DNA of 64,000 nucleotides from Cristatella mucedo (GCA_009760855.2 WPIO01000003.1:12616501-12680500), one strand, 5' to 3'; shown: positions 25,125 to 37,810, numbered from the stretch's first letter. A program made the numbers and translations. Notes: generated by a model not told the origin, from the sequence alone.

Positions 25125-26075
25125 TCGTTCGCAATCGAGTTTATTAGAGCTGCTTCAAAGGTCTCTAAAGCTAGGTTGTTGCATAATCTGTATTGCGGAC
25201 GGACAGTTTTTACCCAGGCTATGATTAAAGATGCGATCTTTAAAGGGGCGTAGCAGTTAATTATTCAATGTGGCTGGCGGCTGGTGGGTGCTAAAAAGCG
25301 GCGGCGGCAGCGGAAGCTTGCCATTCTACAGAGAGACGTTAGGCGGTTAAGTTACACCAGCGCCGGATCCGAGTAGGCCTAGCCGCAGTCGCACTCATTG
25401 CTGCACCACACGTGCAACGATTGGCAGAGCACTTCGAACTGAGAAAGCTGCTCGTTCGTTCTTTTACTTTCAAATAACTCTATCGCTGCTTGAGCTAGCG
25501 GTTTCATGGTCATCAAAATAGGGGCTCTAGAACGCTTGTTTGGTCGCATTTTAAGCTAGATCGTGACATCCGATCGTGACGCTCTTCAAGAATATGCATA
25601 GCAAAATGGATGTGCACTCTCTCTAATCGTCGATGATTTTGTTCTACATGTTTTCTTAGTCAATGATCGCACCTGTGCGTTGGTTGCTTGTGTGCAGTCT
25701 TTAGATCGCCCGTAGCGTATTTCGGTGGGGGTTTTATTTGCCAAACGGCCTACTGTTATTGAAATGCTCCCAATTGTTTGCCGTTTAGCCGGACAGGCCA
25801 AAGAAATGGTATCTTATACGTGAGCTCTGAAAGCACGTTTCGTTAGTTAAATCATTGTCAGGCGACGCCCTATTCTCGCACTAGTATCGGTGAGCCCTCG
25901 TTTTAATCACAGCCTGCACACAATACAGACGGCACGTCACTACAGCCACAGTCCCATAATGGCGAGCACTTGTAGCTTAGCTCGATGTTTGGCTAGATAT
26001 ATTGCACGGAATTACTGCGAGTTTTACAGATAAACTTGCACACAAACTTGGGAAAGGTTCCAAAAGACACCAGGG
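25125..26075. other. Unassigned sequence
   Basis: No recognisable gene. The last part before 26,080 leads into a LINE fragment. Confidence 0.4.
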
Positions 26076-26079
26076 TCTG

Positions 26080-26282
26080 ATGGTGGCAGTTAGAGAGGGC
26101 ATGTGAGGATGGGCAGCTGACACCTAGATTTCGTGCAGATTCAACAAGAGATATGCTGGCAGAGCCGATTTTGAGTGTTAGCCTTTCCAATTGCTGAATC
26201 ACACTTAGTGTTCCCACATCTATTTAGTTTTATCATCATTCAATTTAAGAAAATGTGCTGCCATCCATGTGCGGATGTCACA
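26080..26282 (-). mobile_element. LINE internal fragment at the left flank of the viral element
   Basis: - strand translation gives VIQQLERLTLKIGSASISLVESARNLG. The LINE match stops at GCGGATGTCA (about 26,280), where base composition drops to AT-rich. This marks the left edge of the viral element to within some tens of bases. Confidence 0.75.
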
Positions 26283-28432
26283 ATGTAACAATTGATGTAA
26301 CAATGATTGTTTGTCCTATTCTAGCTAGTGAGGATGGTTTTTATAACTACCAACCATTGCTGGAGTAAGTAATGCTAAAATAAATAGAATTTCTGATGTT
26401 GAGAAAGTAATTAGAATAAGATTCGTTTCTTTCAAGAAAAGAATCGAGGAATAGTTAGAGAACAGCTCAAGTTGGAGTTAAGTGGGCATACATGCTTTGC
26501 ATGCAAAGTTTACTTATTTTAGACATCGTTTTTTGAGGAAGTTATTTATTAATGCCAGTTGGATTAGAAAAGAAGAGACCTGCTGTAAATATAAAGAACG
26601 AGTCAGATAATTGTTGTGCTTTATGATATGTATTAAGAATTTTACATTGGAGAGACAATCATCCAGATTCAATTGCTGATCTAAATGCAATACTATTTGA
26701 GAGATATTCTCATTTAATACCTAAATTAGAAGAATTATGTAATTTGCGGTACGGTTATCCCTCTCAAGCATTAAGTGCCAGCAATATTCCTATCTTAACA
26801 GAATTATTTAACATCACAATAAAAGTTTTCGAGTATGATTATAAAAGTCTATCACCGTTAATAGTTGTTGATGAGGAAAAGGAGAAAAATCCTGGCCTAT
26901 TACTCTTTAGTAATGATGACAAAACAAACTCGCATTATGTTATCATTTGAAATCTTAATGTACTGTGTAGAAGCTCAAAAGGATATGGCATTCAATTAAC
27001 TTGTAAAAGATTTTTGTGTAGATTGTATTCACAACATGAATTAGATTCTCATATTGAAGTTTTTAAAAGGGGAATTGATAGAAAGTTAAGAGTTAGAATG
27101 CCAAAAGCAAAAGATACAAAAAACGAAACAGGTAATCTTTTTAACTTCAGGGAGTATTCAAAAACTGTATGGTGTTCCTGTGTTGCTTATGCTGATTTTG
27201 AATGTCTATTGAGTAATGTTTGAAAAATGGAACAGGAGATAATAGTATTATAGAAGAAGCTTTTCAAAAACACATACCATATTCGGGATTATATGTCATC
27301 ATTGATTATAATGGTGATATTAAAATTTTAAATTAGTTTATGGAACAAATAGTCTTGGAGAATTACTTAAGAGTTTTCTACATTAAGTTGCTTCTATTAA
27401 GAAAAAGCTGAAAGAAACTCTTCCTAAATATGAGAAATTTGTCTATAGTTCTATGACAGAAGATGAGTATAAAGAGTGTAGTTCTGCTACTAGTTTTTAT
27501 ATTTGTAATTTAGACTTAGACAAAGATAAAGTTTTAGATCATTGCCACCTTACCTGGAAATACCGTGCAGCCGCTCAGACTAGGTCTAATCTACATGTGA
27601 GTATAATTGCTGATAGATTTAAGCTACCTATGTTCACTAACAATTTAAAAGGCTATTATGCTCACTTATTGGTCCAAGAGTTTCAAGATCAAAAATTAAA
27701 AAAGAATGGGATAGCAAAAAACATGGACAGGTACATCAACATAGATAGAAATAGGTTCATTGAGTTTTAGAGATTCACTTCAATTATAAAACATGGGATT
27801 AGCACATTTAGTTAAGAAGGTTGTCAAGTCTGGTAAAACTTTAGAAAATAAAAGAAAATACTTTGTATGTTAATAAACAAAGAATTTGAACTGCTAACAG
27901 AAAAAGGAACTTTTTCTCTATGATTATGTTGATTCGTTTTCAAAGTTAGATGAAAGTAGACTTCCAGACAGAAAATGTTTCTATAGTGCTTTGAATTATG
28001 AGGGTATATGCAAAAAAATCTTTTAAAGAGCACAAAAAGTTTGAAATTGATGAAAAGGATAGATCCAATTAGAGAAGATACCCTAAGAAAATGTAGTGAT
28101 ATTTATCTTACTATGGATGTTTTTCAACTAGCTAATGTGTTTCAACATTTTAGAAATTTATTCAACAGAATAGATGGTCTCGATCCTGCTAATTTCTGTA
28201 CTGCTACAGGGTTAACTTTGAGTGCTGCTTTAAGATATTCAAATGTAGGGTTAGATTTATTAACAAGTTTTGAGCATATTGATTTCTTTGAGAGTGCTAT
28301 TAGAGGAGCAATAACACAAGCCTCTTGTTGCTATGTTAAGGCAAATAATAAAATGGCTTCTAATTTTGATGACACAAAAGAAAAGAGTTGGTTACGTTAT
28401 GAAGAGTTGGTTACGTTATGCTAATTTGAATT

Positions 28433-28776
28433 TGATGACTTAACTTGTATTCCATCTTTTATTGCTATTGCTATCTGCTTTGAACAAAGTTTGGGTCTTG
28501 AAAACTCCCTCACGAAGTACAATATATTTTTTTACCATGCCTCTTTTCTTATCTTTAATATAATCTTTTGTTTCTGGATCAAAAGTAAATTCTTCTGCAA
28601 CTTCATCTTTGAATTTACCTAAAACTCCCTTATCTTATTTTTTTTCATCATCTCCTCAAATCCTTCGGTCTTCCTTATTTCTTGATTTCTAGGATAACCA
28701 GACAAATAGACTTTTCAAATTATTTAGATTATCTAAGACAAATCTCTGCTCTCGTTGTTTATATTCCAATTAGATG
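28433..28776. repeat. Inverted 344-bp duplicate inside the polymerase gene (copy 1)
   Basis: Near-perfect reverse complement of 29,432-29,775, with a handful of mismatches. It lies between the codons for YANLN and those for AMRQHLPM, splitting the polymerase motif A region. Confidence 0.92.
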
Positions 28777-29431
28777 CTATTCAACAGCAATGAGGCAACA
28801 TTTACCAATGGCAAATGTTTGTTTCTTGGATCAGAAACAAGTTGAATCTCTTACAAAGCAAAAATTGTTAGCTATAGGAAAACAATTCTAGTTTTGGTTT
28901 TGCTCTGGAGGTTAATATGTTTTGTACAAAATATTTACATGATACTTATTCAGTTTATCCTCTTCTACCTATGAGAGGAAAGTTGAAACAGAAGAGTATT
29001 CAAAGTATCAAGAAAGTACTCTAGTAAAAGATGAAGAGAAGAAATTAATTGATTATGATAGCAAAGTAGAGAAACTAGTTGTTGATTTAGAACCATAGGT
29101 AAAATAAGCTATTCATTATAAAAATTTAATTTACAACTTGCTTTGGAGGGGGTTATGTTTTAACTAACGTGCATAGAGTAATGAGTTTTTCTCAGAGCAA
29201 CTCACTCAGCGATTTACACTTAATAACATTGCTAAAAGGACAGAAGCAAAAGATGATTTTGAAAAGGAATATTTTAGACTAAAGAATAGTGCCTTCTTTG
29301 GTAAAACAATGGAAAATCTTAGGGAAAGGGTTAATATAGAGTTGCTTGATTTAAAGTTTGATGAAGGTATTAAGTTATCCGATAAAAGAGTTGTGAGTGC
29401 AAGATTTAAAGATATAAGAATATTTAACCAA

Positions 29432-29775
29432 CATCTAATTGGAATATAAACAACGAGAGCAGAGATTTGTCTTAAATAATCTAAATAATTTGAAAAGTTT
29501 ATTTGTCTGGTTATCCTAGAAATCAAGAAATAAGGAAGACCAAAGGATTTGAGGAGATGGTGAAAAAAAATAAGATAAGGGAGTTTTAGGTAAATTCAAA
29601 GATGAAGTTGCAGAAGAATTTACTTTTGATCCAGAAGCAAAAGATTATATAAAAGATAAGAAAAGAGGCATGGTAAAAAAATATATTGTACTTCGTGAGG
29701 GAGTTTTCAAGACCCAAACTTTGTTCAAAGCAGATAGCAATAGCAATAAAAGATGGAATACAAGTTAAGTCATCA
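29432..29775. repeat. Source copy of the inverted duplicate (copy 2)
   Basis: In its native position it encodes part of the polymerase C-terminal region. The pair is separated by 655 bp. Confidence 0.92.
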
Positions 29776-30051
29776 GCAAAGAAAGCTAAGAAAACTAAAA
29801 TAAAATGTTTGTCACATGAAGATTACATAGGCTTTCTTAGAGCTGGATTTGATGTCTATTGCTTCAAATCTAGATTTCAAACAAGGAATCATCTAATTTA
29901 TACTATTACACAAAATAAGAAAGCACTATCCGCTTCCGATTCAAAACGCTAGTGGTTAGACTGCGGCCTCCACAGTTATGCTTATGGCCACTATTAAATA
30001 AAAGAGTGGCGGAAAATGTTTTTAATAATATAAAGAATATCTATATATAGA

Positions 30052-30780
30052 TGCCTAAACGAAAACATGAAGATTTCTCAAGACCAAAATAATAATAATA
30101 ATAATAATAATAATACACTTGATAAAGCGCCCTCAGAGAACTCAATCTCTTTCTAGGCGCTTTACATTTGCTGCAAAGAGAAATGCAATTGAATGATGAG
30201 TAACATCAAGCCTGATTAACAAACAAAATGAATAACATGGTTAGGGGTGACATGCACAGGGTCAGTATGCAAATGTGGTTAGTGGCAGCATGCACAGTAT
30301 CAGCACGCATAAGCACATAAAGAACGAATCACAGGGACCCACTAAATGCTGTCATAAATAGGTGTTTTTAAGTTATATTTAAATGTGGTCAAGTCAGGGA
30401 TGTTCTGACGTAAGTCGGGATGGAGATCCGGGCTTTGGGAGCATACGAACTAAATGCACAGTCTCCAAAGGATTTGAGGTTTGTACGAGGTATTTGTTGA
30501 CTGTTGGATTACGAAATGCGTGTGGTACGATGCATGGCCTGGTGGGGGAGTAGATCTGAGAGATAGGCAGGAGCTAAGGAATGAAGTGACCTAAAAGTGA
30601 GCGACAAAACCTTGAAGTCAATCCGTTGCTTGACTGGTAGCCAGTGCAGATCGGCGAGAAGTAGTGTGATTTGGTAAAACATGATAAACACGTTCAAATT
30701 GAAGGTAATTGAAAAGAAATTACTAAAGAAATACATGACTTAAAATTGAGATGGTATATTAGAAAATGAGAGAGATTATA
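30052..30780 (+). pseudogene. Small viral gene split by a LINE insertion
   Basis: Starts MPKRKHEDFSRPK at 30,052, right after the polymerase. It is interrupted at about 30,088 by a - strand LINE. Codons resume after about 30,676 (KHDKHVQIEGN ... EITKEIHDLKLRWYIRK) with two TGA codons. The basic start resembles small nucleic-acid-binding proteins, but no family was recognised. Confidence 0.45.
30088..30675 (-). mobile_element. Host LINE insertion in the viral element
   Basis: AAT-repeat tail (30,088-30,113), hairpin (GATAAAGCGCCCTCAGAGAA...), 3' UTR, and post-RT codons up to LLADLHWLPVKQRIDF. It was 5'-truncated on insertion. Confidence 0.92.
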
Positions 30781-30837
30781 TTAGAAGAAGCAAGAATAAT
30801 TTAATTTTAAAAAGAAAAAAAATAATAATATAGAGAT

Positions 30838-31087
30838 GAATAAAATAAAAATTGAAGTCGAATTTTCAAGTGAGAAGAAAGTAGAAGATGAATATGAAAG
30901 TGAAGCAGAAGTAAAAGATGAAACTGATGATGACCCTGATTACAATCCCGAAGGTGATAAATAAACTGAAACCGAAGATGAGGAAACTGAAACAGACGAT
31001 GATATTGAAGAAACGGAAACCGAAGATGACTCCGATGACTATGAGAAAGCCTTTGCTTTGATGAAGAAAAACAATATCCTTATATAA
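30838..31087 (+). pseudogene. Acidic low-complexity viral protein
   Basis: MNKIKIEVEFSSEKKVEDEY, then repeated T-E-T-E-D/E-E acidic runs with one internal TAA after NPEGDK. Strongly acidic and disordered. No family was recognised. Confidence 0.5.
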
Positions 31088-31124
31088 ATGAAGAAGATGA
31101 TGAAACAATTCGTGTTATATAGAA

Positions 31125-31391
31125 ATGGATGCTTCAAGAGTTCTTAGTTGTGAGCAATCTAGAGAAATGGCTATTAAAATTTGTCTTCAAAAACTTGAAG
31201 GAGTTGATCAAAGAATTGTTAAACATTCATTAGATAAACTTATTCTTGATTTAGATAGTTCGTTTACTAGTATTCTTGTAGAAATCGGTGAAACATGTGA
31301 GAAACTAAATGAATATAGAGGCAAGATTAATACAATGCTATCAGAAGCAGAAAATAAATCAAAGTTTCTCCAAAAGAAAACCTGGCGTTAG
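31125..31391 (+). CDS. Small helical viral protein, unrecognised
   Basis: 88-codon open frame starting MDASRVLSCEQSREMA, predicted mostly helical with heptad-like leucines (VKHSLDKLILDLDSSFTSIL). The frame appears to shift near its 3' end. No family was recognised. Confidence 0.5.
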   Translation: MDASRVLSCEQSREMAIKICLQKLEGVDQRIVKHSLDKLILDLDSSFTSILVEIGETCEKLNEYRGKINTMLSEAENKSKFLQKKTWR

Positions 31392-31445
31392 AATTGTTAC
31401 TTCAATTTAATATGGTTAAATTCTTTTAAGTAAGTATTGGAAGAA

Positions 31446-32015
31446 ATGACAACAACTACTTCAACACAGACCACTGATATCTCTCACCATATCTTGCTAA
31501 ATCTGCAACTCTTGTAAAATCTTATGTAGACTATCTTGTCAAATCTAGAATGACGGCTTAGGATGCAAAAACACTTGACTGATATTTCAGTAATGACAGA
31601 CAATTCAGTAAAAAAATACTTTCTAAATGAATGTGATGCAGGAGCACAAAAAGTACTTAGTTCTGGTATTACACAAGTTACCTCTGATCTAGAATCTACT
31701 GTTAGAACAAAAGTTGATAACCTCGATACTCTTGGTGAAGCTTCTGGTTATACTACATGGATTTCCAGTCAACTTCCAAGTATTTCTACAGTAATCTCAG
31801 ACGTATCAGGAGTGAAACTGTATATCTCAGGTATTGTTAAAGGCAAGTGTTGTGCTATCCAACATGACTTATCTGATGGAACCAGTCCTAGACCAAAAGC
31901 AATACTAGCTTCTCTTGCTGAAAATACGGTAACATAATTTACTTCGTCTACCACAGCCACACAAAATTCATCTGCTTCAACTGCATCAACTTCGTTAACT
32001 ACAACTACTACTGCT
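31446..32015 (+). pseudogene. Thr/Ser-rich viral protein, unrecognised
   Basis: Starts MTTTTSTQTT and continues through KKYFLNECDAGAQKV and WISSQLPSISTVISDVSGVK. It ends in a Ser/Thr-rich tail and TAATAA. One frameshift and internal TAG/TAA codons are present. The tail composition suggests a virion surface or spacer protein, but that is inference only. Confidence 0.45.
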
Positions 32016-32046
32016 TAATAAAAAAAGTAAAACAATATAAATAGAA

Positions 32047-32523
32047 ATGGTTTCAATAGAAACAAGATGAACTGATTGTCTTAGTGAGGTTCAGGGCAAC
32101 AATACTCAAACTTTAAGATTTGTTTGTTTCCAATGAGTCGCATTGAGGACATCATGTGTTTGTTTCTAGATTCTTTAAGGCTTGTTCTAGAATACAAAGC
32201 CTTAAAAATTCATTATTCAGATACAGAGATTCCATGCATATTTACAAAAGTTCGAGACGGTTCTGTTTTCTCCGAGTTTCTTAAAGACTTAAAAATAGAT
32301 ACTATAAGCAATTCAAAGTCAGACGCATATTCTAAAAATTGAAACAACCAAACGAATAAAAAAGGCATTAGACTCTGGGCAGTTTTCTACTTTAAAAGAA
32401 AAAACAGAATTTATACATGACTGTATAGATTGGAAAGTTTAGTAAAACCATGGTAAATCCATCGAATTAGTCGGTGAAAATACAACTCCTGTTACCAATC
32501 CAGCTTCAACTACATCTAGATAA
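32047..32523 (+). pseudogene. Small viral protein, unrecognised
   Basis: Pieces in two frames: MSRIEDIMCLFLDSLRLVL and KIETTKRIKKALDSGQF, ending PASTTSR before TAA at 32,521. It has one or two stops and one frameshift. Confidence 0.4.
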
Positions 32524-32576
32524 CTTGGAGTGACGAAGCTTTCGGATAGCTTAAAACAGGACAGCTAATATTAAAA

Positions 32577-35165
32577 CTAATAACTTTCTATAGAAGGTGT
32601 ATTAGAAACAATAAAGTCTGTTATAGAGTTACTTAATGTTAGCATGTTATGATTTTCTATACCAGAGTATTTAATAGAGAGTATGGTAGAAGGAATCAAT
32701 CCCGGAGAATAGAATTTATGATAATATTTTCTAACTATCACTTCTTTATCATCCTTTATGTTAATTTTAACTAACGCTTTTACCATTCGGTAAGCCATCC
32801 TTGTTCTGTTATCATCTTTTATTTGAAAGTGTGCTGTGCTGGATGTTTTATTTTCAACAATGTAATTTGTTGAATTGCCAATATTATTCTCACATCCAAC
32901 AGCAGCTCTATTGATGTCTGTTATTTTTAATTTTATCTTCGAGTAAATTGGTTTGTTTATTTTTACATCTGTCAACCTAGATAAATAATCGTCTCTATAA
33001 TTTGAAAAGTTAGTTACTCTTGTAACATTTATGTTACCAAACATAGCTAAAGATAATTCCAAAAAATCTGGAGAATAACTTTTTCCTAAAAATTTATTAA
33101 GAGCAATATTCTTTGTATGAAAACCTTCTGCCGTATTTCTAGCAATAATCAATCGCTCTACTTTAAGATCACCAGATATGGTATCATTATCCTAGGTTGT
33201 AATTTTATCATCAATATATTCCTTAGTACATATATCAGTCAAATTTGTTGGACCTTTTGCCATAACATATTTTTTGAGTTAGCAGACAAATCTCCTGTTA
33301 TAATTTGATTCAAATCTTTTCTAAGATATTTATTATCAGAAAAATCTGTACTCAGCGATTCTGATTTTTCTACAGTATTTCATAGATTTATTAGTCTATT
33401 TGTGTTAAGTTCAAATGTTCCTAGCGTATCTAAGTTATTTATTGTCAGAATTTTACCTTATTGCTATATAAACATGTACACTTATTTGCTTATCAAATAG
33501 TGTTGGTTTTACGTTGAAGAAAACACTAGGAACTATTGTTTAATTTAAATCTAATGTATAACCACCAGATATTTGTCCGTCTAATCGAGCGCCTGTAGAT
33601 GGTGGTGGCATAAGTATTAATACTTTTGGTTCCATACCAGGGGCAACATATGTTGCTCAACCACAAGAGTTCCTCAAGGAGTTGGAAAATCTACTAAAGT
33701 AGTAATCTATCTTCCTGATGTTATCTTTCCAAATATGTCTGTAGTTAATGAACTATCCATAACTCCTTGAAATGTTACAGTCATTATATTGCCATCTGAT
33801 ATTCTATTTATATAACCAAGATTAACTCCATCATTAGGATTAACAGGATCTTCTGTTAATAGAACAGAATTTCCCCTCATATTTAAATCGCCACTCGTAG
33901 TATCTCCCGATCTTTTAACAAAAGAAGTATTCTTTATTAGGACTATCATTTTTTGTAAGGAGGAATACTAATATTGTTCAGACCATTTATAGCTCCATTA
34001 ATTACCCCTCCGTTTTGGTAGATTAGTGTCAGCATAAACTTTAGTTGCTGCATCACTTGGATTAACAGGATTTGCAAGATCTATCAAACGATTTTACTTC
34101 ATATCAATGTCTCCATCCTATGTAGTTCCTCTAGAAATTTTAGTAACAACATTTGTATCAATATACCTTCTGTTTACTGCATCTCCAAGATCAACTGGAT
34201 CTCCAAGATTCTTTATTAGATTCAGATTCATATTTAGTGAACCGGAAAGTATATTGCTAGTCCTTCGAATATAACTTTTGATTTTTATCCTTTCCTTCGA
34301 TAATCCAGTGACATTTTTCTAAACTACACTCACAAGAAATTCAATATAAGAAACTGAGCTATCTGCTACCAAGTTATTAATAAAATAATTACACGAACCA
34401 TCGATTGCTATTACTAAAACTGAAGTTCCAGAGACACCAAAAGTATTTTCACTTGTTAAGTCTAGCAAAACAAATGTTTTATCACTTGACCATAGAATAC
34501 TTGGTATAATACCAAAATTGTTTACAAGACCAAGTACAAATGTTGGAAAGGGTGTGCCAAATCCGATCTCTTTTCCCATTAGATCTACTACTGGAAAATC
34601 ACTAGGAGTTAGCTGTGACAGAACTGAACTGAAACAGAACTTTCTGTTCCTGTTCCGGTAACTTGAATAGTAAGACCTAAGCTACTTAATGCTAGTAGAC
34701 TTGAAAAACTTGTAAACCTTAAAAATATACAGTAACACTGCTGTTTCCAACCATCTACTGTTTGCTTACTCACTAATGCAGAACTAGAGTCTTTTAAATA
34801 AGCAATATTATTTAGATCAAGGTCAAGAGATTGTTTGATATACCATTGAAAAACTGTGTCATACTCTTAAGTAAAACATTGTTAATAACTTTGTATGGTC
34901 TACTACTCTCATAACCAGTTCCATCTGCAGAATTTCCTGATATTCCAGTAATATTAGCACAGTTAAGTTATAATAAAAGTATTCCATTATTCTTTGGTAA
35001 TAAACTGGAACAATTAGAAACTGATGCCATTTCTCCTGAAACATTATTTGCTGTGTTATTTCCAAAGTCAGAACCAAGAGCAATCTAGTGTTATTGCGTC
35101 AGAGTCGTTTGCTGGATAGGCTAAGTTAGTTACTGTATTATAATTGCAAAAGCTAATACAAGGAA
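32577..35165 (-). pseudogene. Fibre 1: tail-fibre-like protein with phage-type shaft repeats (decayed)
   Basis: A long - strand gene of about 860 codons. At least five divergent copies of one repeat can be read, each near the form 'GDL.M..N.I..L.DP.NP.DA..K.Y.D': AYPANDSDAIT (about 35,110), LIKNLGDPVDLGDAVNRRYI (34,210), LIDLANPVNPSDAATKVY (34,060), LLTEDPVNPNDGVNLGYI (33,830) and KGPTNLTDICTKEYIDDKI (33,220). The same motif builds phage side-tail-fibre shafts. A 190-codon C-terminal domain (33,152-32,577, open) follows and could be the receptor-binding head. Several frameshifts and stops are present. The repeat is recognised. The fibre role is inferred. Confidence 0.7.
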
Positions 35166-35199
35166 ATACAGTGAAAATAAAGAGAAAATAAGTAAAACT

Positions 35200-36019
35200 A
35201 ATAGAAGCTTCTTTAAGAAAATTTGAAAAAGTTTAACTAAACATGGAGAATCCACTGAAGAAGACATTAAGTCTGGAATTGATGCAACTAAAGAAACAAT
35301 GTCTGGTTCAAAAATAGCTACAAAACTTGGATCTAAAGCAGCGATTAAAATTGCACCAAAGATTGCTATGAAATTTAGTCTAAGAGCATCAAAAAAGATT
35401 GCTACAATTGTTCCGAAGGTTTTTACAATCTTTCAAAGTTGTTGGAGCTGTAACAAAGACACTTGGCGGATTTCTATCAGAAATAACAGGAATTGTAGAT
35501 CTAGGATTATTTATAAAAGAAATCGTGGATGACATTACGTCAGGGAAGTACGGCAATGTTTCATGGAAGACAATAGCTGAGAAGAAAGAAGGATTTTCAA
35601 AGATGATAGCATCTTTTGAGATTGGTTATTATATAAATGAAATACTGTAAGAAATAAGAAATCGTGGATTGCGTCAGGGAAGTACGGCAATGTTTCATGA
35701 AAGACTATAGCTGAGAAGAAAGAAGGATTTTCAAAGATAATAGCATCTTTTGAGATTGTTTATTATATAAATTAAATACTACTAGAAGCAGAAAAATCGA
35801 ATTCAGATTGGTATCTGAATCCAAGTAAATTTCTAACAGAAACATTTGGAACAGAAGTATTTTGATCAGCAGAACAACTACATCCCAAGACTTGGAAGAA
35901 TAACTTTCTTAAAGTAAGATCTGGTGGCTTTCTACCACAGATTCCAGCTATCCTAGTTACCATTCCAAGTATTATTGATGCAGTATGTCTTTCAGTGACA
36001 ATTTCTGTAAAACTATGAA
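35200..36019 (+). pseudogene. Hydrophobic minor virion protein candidate
   Basis: Begins in the region of KSGIDATKETMSGSKIATKL with Ala/Lys-rich helices, shifts frame, then reads VVGAVTKTLGGFLSEITGIV and LGLFIKEIVDDITSGKYGN. A second part follows (NPSKFLTETFGTEVF ... QIPAILVTIPSIIDAV) up to TGA near 36,017. Amphipathic or membrane-active character recalls minor capsid proteins of the group. No family is proven. A tandem duplication of about 130 bp (35,520-35,650 and 35,658-35,780) splits it. Confidence 0.5.
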
Positions 36020-36141
36020 GTTTTATAAAAAAAAATATATTTATAAAATAGTTATAAAAATATATTTATAAAAATATAGATATGAGAAAATAATTGACTC
36101 AACAATGTTTACTGCACGTGCGCCACCAATGAATACACATG

Positions 36142-37415
36142 AAGCTCTGCAGTGGTTCAGGTCCTATCTCAGTGGGAGACTCCAGAGTATTGACGTAAAT
36201 GGACAAAGATCATCTGAAGTACCTCTGAAAAATGGAGTACCTCAGGGCTCAGTGCTAGGTCCGGTTCTTTTCACGGTTTATACTCTGCCTCTTGCTGATG
36301 TGATTGCCAAGCACAATCTAGGCTTTCACTTCTATGCGGATGACACTCAGTTGTACCTTTGCTTTGATCCCTCCCAGCCTTCGAGCACCTCAAATTCTCT
36401 AAACTCACTAGCTGCATGCATTGATGACATCCACACATGTATGGCAGCAAATTTTCTAAAACTTAACGATGATGAAACTAACTTACTAGTTTTCGGCAAA
36501 CCCAGTGTGATTGGAAAGGCTGACTCAAAATTAGCTCTGCCAGCATATCTCCAGTTGAATCAGCTCGAAATCTAGGTGTCATATTCCAAAGCGACCTCTC
36601 GTTAGACGACCATATCAGCTCCACAGTCAAATCTGGCTATTTTCAGCTTCATAACATTGCTAAAATTCGGGCCTGTTTAGATAAAGATACCACGTCCAAG
36701 TTTGTCCATGCATTCGTAACATCTCGTCTCGACTTCTGCAACTCACTGCTTACTGGCCTACCAGCATGTGCGATCAGGCGATTGCAGCTGGTGCAAAACT
36801 TTGCAGCTAGGCTTGTCTGTCGTGAGCGTCGCAGTTGCCACATTACTCCACTTCTCGCCGACCTGCACTGGCTACCAGTCAAGCAACGGATTGACTTCAA
36901 GGTTTTATCGCTCACTTTTAGGTCCCTTCATTCTATGGCTCCAGCCTATCTGTCAGATATACTACCCATCAGGCCAAGCATCGTACCACCCGCTTTTCGG
37001 AATCCAACAGTCTAGAAATACCTCATACACACCTTAAATCCTTTGGAGACCGTGCATTTGGTTCATATGCTCCCAAAGCCTGAAACTCCCTCCCGACCTG
37101 CGTCAGAACATCCCCCGACCTGACCACATTTAAAAGTAACCTAAAAACACACCTATTTAGGACAGCATTTAGTGGGTCCCTGTGATTCGTCCTTGATGTG
37201 CTTATGCGTGCTGACACTGGGCATGCTGCCACTAACCACATTTGCATGCTGACCCTGTGCATGTCACCCCTAACCATGTTATTCATTTCGTTTGTTTTTT
37301 TCAAGCATGATACCACTAACCATTCAATTGCATTTCACTTAACAGCAAATGTAAAGCGTCTAGAGAGAGATTAAGTTCTCTGAGGGCGCTTTATCAAGTG
37401 AATTATTAATAATAA
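36142..37415 (+). mobile_element. Host LINE insertion in the viral element
   Basis: Reads from LQWFRSYLSGRLQSID through GVPQGSVLGPVLF and FHFYADDTQLY (RT palm), then the C-terminal block, 3' UTR, hairpin (AAAGCGTC ... GGGCGCTTT) and an ATTATTAATAATAATT tail. It is broken by a few frameshifts, so it is slightly older than the 6-8 kb copy. A short viral start (MFTARAPPMNTHE) just upstream may be a gene cut by this insertion. Confidence 0.93.
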
Positions 37416-37429
37416 TTAAAAAGAGCGAA

Positions 37430-37810
37430 TGAATGTTTTAATTTTACAGAGTTCTAGACTAAATAACCCAATTGTTGACATAAAAAGAAATATGATTAAA
37501 CTATTAGACCGCGGGATAGATATATATCTATCGGAAAAAGTGTAAACCTCTGAAGTGAATAACAGATTATACTACTTAAAGAAAAGAAAAAATTGTGTTA
37601 AAGAATCTGGCGTGTCTTATTCAGATGAGTTAAAAGAAATGTAAAAAAAAGTTGGAGCATCACGAATGGGAGGAAAGGAAACTTGTGGCTATAAGGCTGA
37701 ATCGGCTATTCTATTGGATAATCTGTATTTGCAAGGGAAAACACAAGAAGAGATTTACAACGAAGTGCTTAAGTTAAGAGATGGATTGAAACGAAGATGT
37801 AGAAAATAGA
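37430..37810 (+). pseudogene. Small viral protein, unrecognised, two in-frame TAA
   Basis: One frame of 126 codons from ATG at 37,430 (MNVLILQSSRLNNPIVD) to TAG, with only two internal TAA codons (after LSEKV and LKEM) and no frameshift. The second half (GGKETCGYKAESAILLDNLY) reads like a compact basic domain. It is convergent with the HNH gene. Confidence 0.45.

Larger units (their letters stand above)
26552..30048 (+). pseudogene. Protein-primed type B DNA polymerase with endonuclease VII-like segment (decayed)
   Basis: Would copy the viral DNA using a protein primer. In order: an N-terminal domain starting near 26,552 and ending SHYVII; CVAYADFECLLSNV (exonuclease-domain motif with D-F-E) at about 27,180; a recombination endonuclease VII-like stretch around DHCHLTWKYR followed by NNLKGYYAHLL at about 27,540-27,670; SFSKLDESRLPDRKCF at 27,940; YLTMDVFQLANVFQ at 28,105; NSAFFGKTMENLRERVNIELL (here up to the 20-residue core) at about 29,285; and a C-terminal SASDSKR ... 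HSYAYGHY at 29,930-29,996. At least six frameshifts or stops interrupt it. I do not see the catalytic DTD (motif C) region: the sequence jumps from the block after FNQHLIG to the C-terminal part. A 344-bp inverted copy of its own 3' part interrupts it at motif A. Confidence 0.88.

Noticed and set aside
33800-34250. Reading the NP.DA..K repeats as parvovirus-type PLA2 motifs
   Set aside because: Parvovirus PLA2 has a superficially similar NPSDAA stretch, but these repeats lack the following His-Asp and recur in tandem, which fits fibre shafts.
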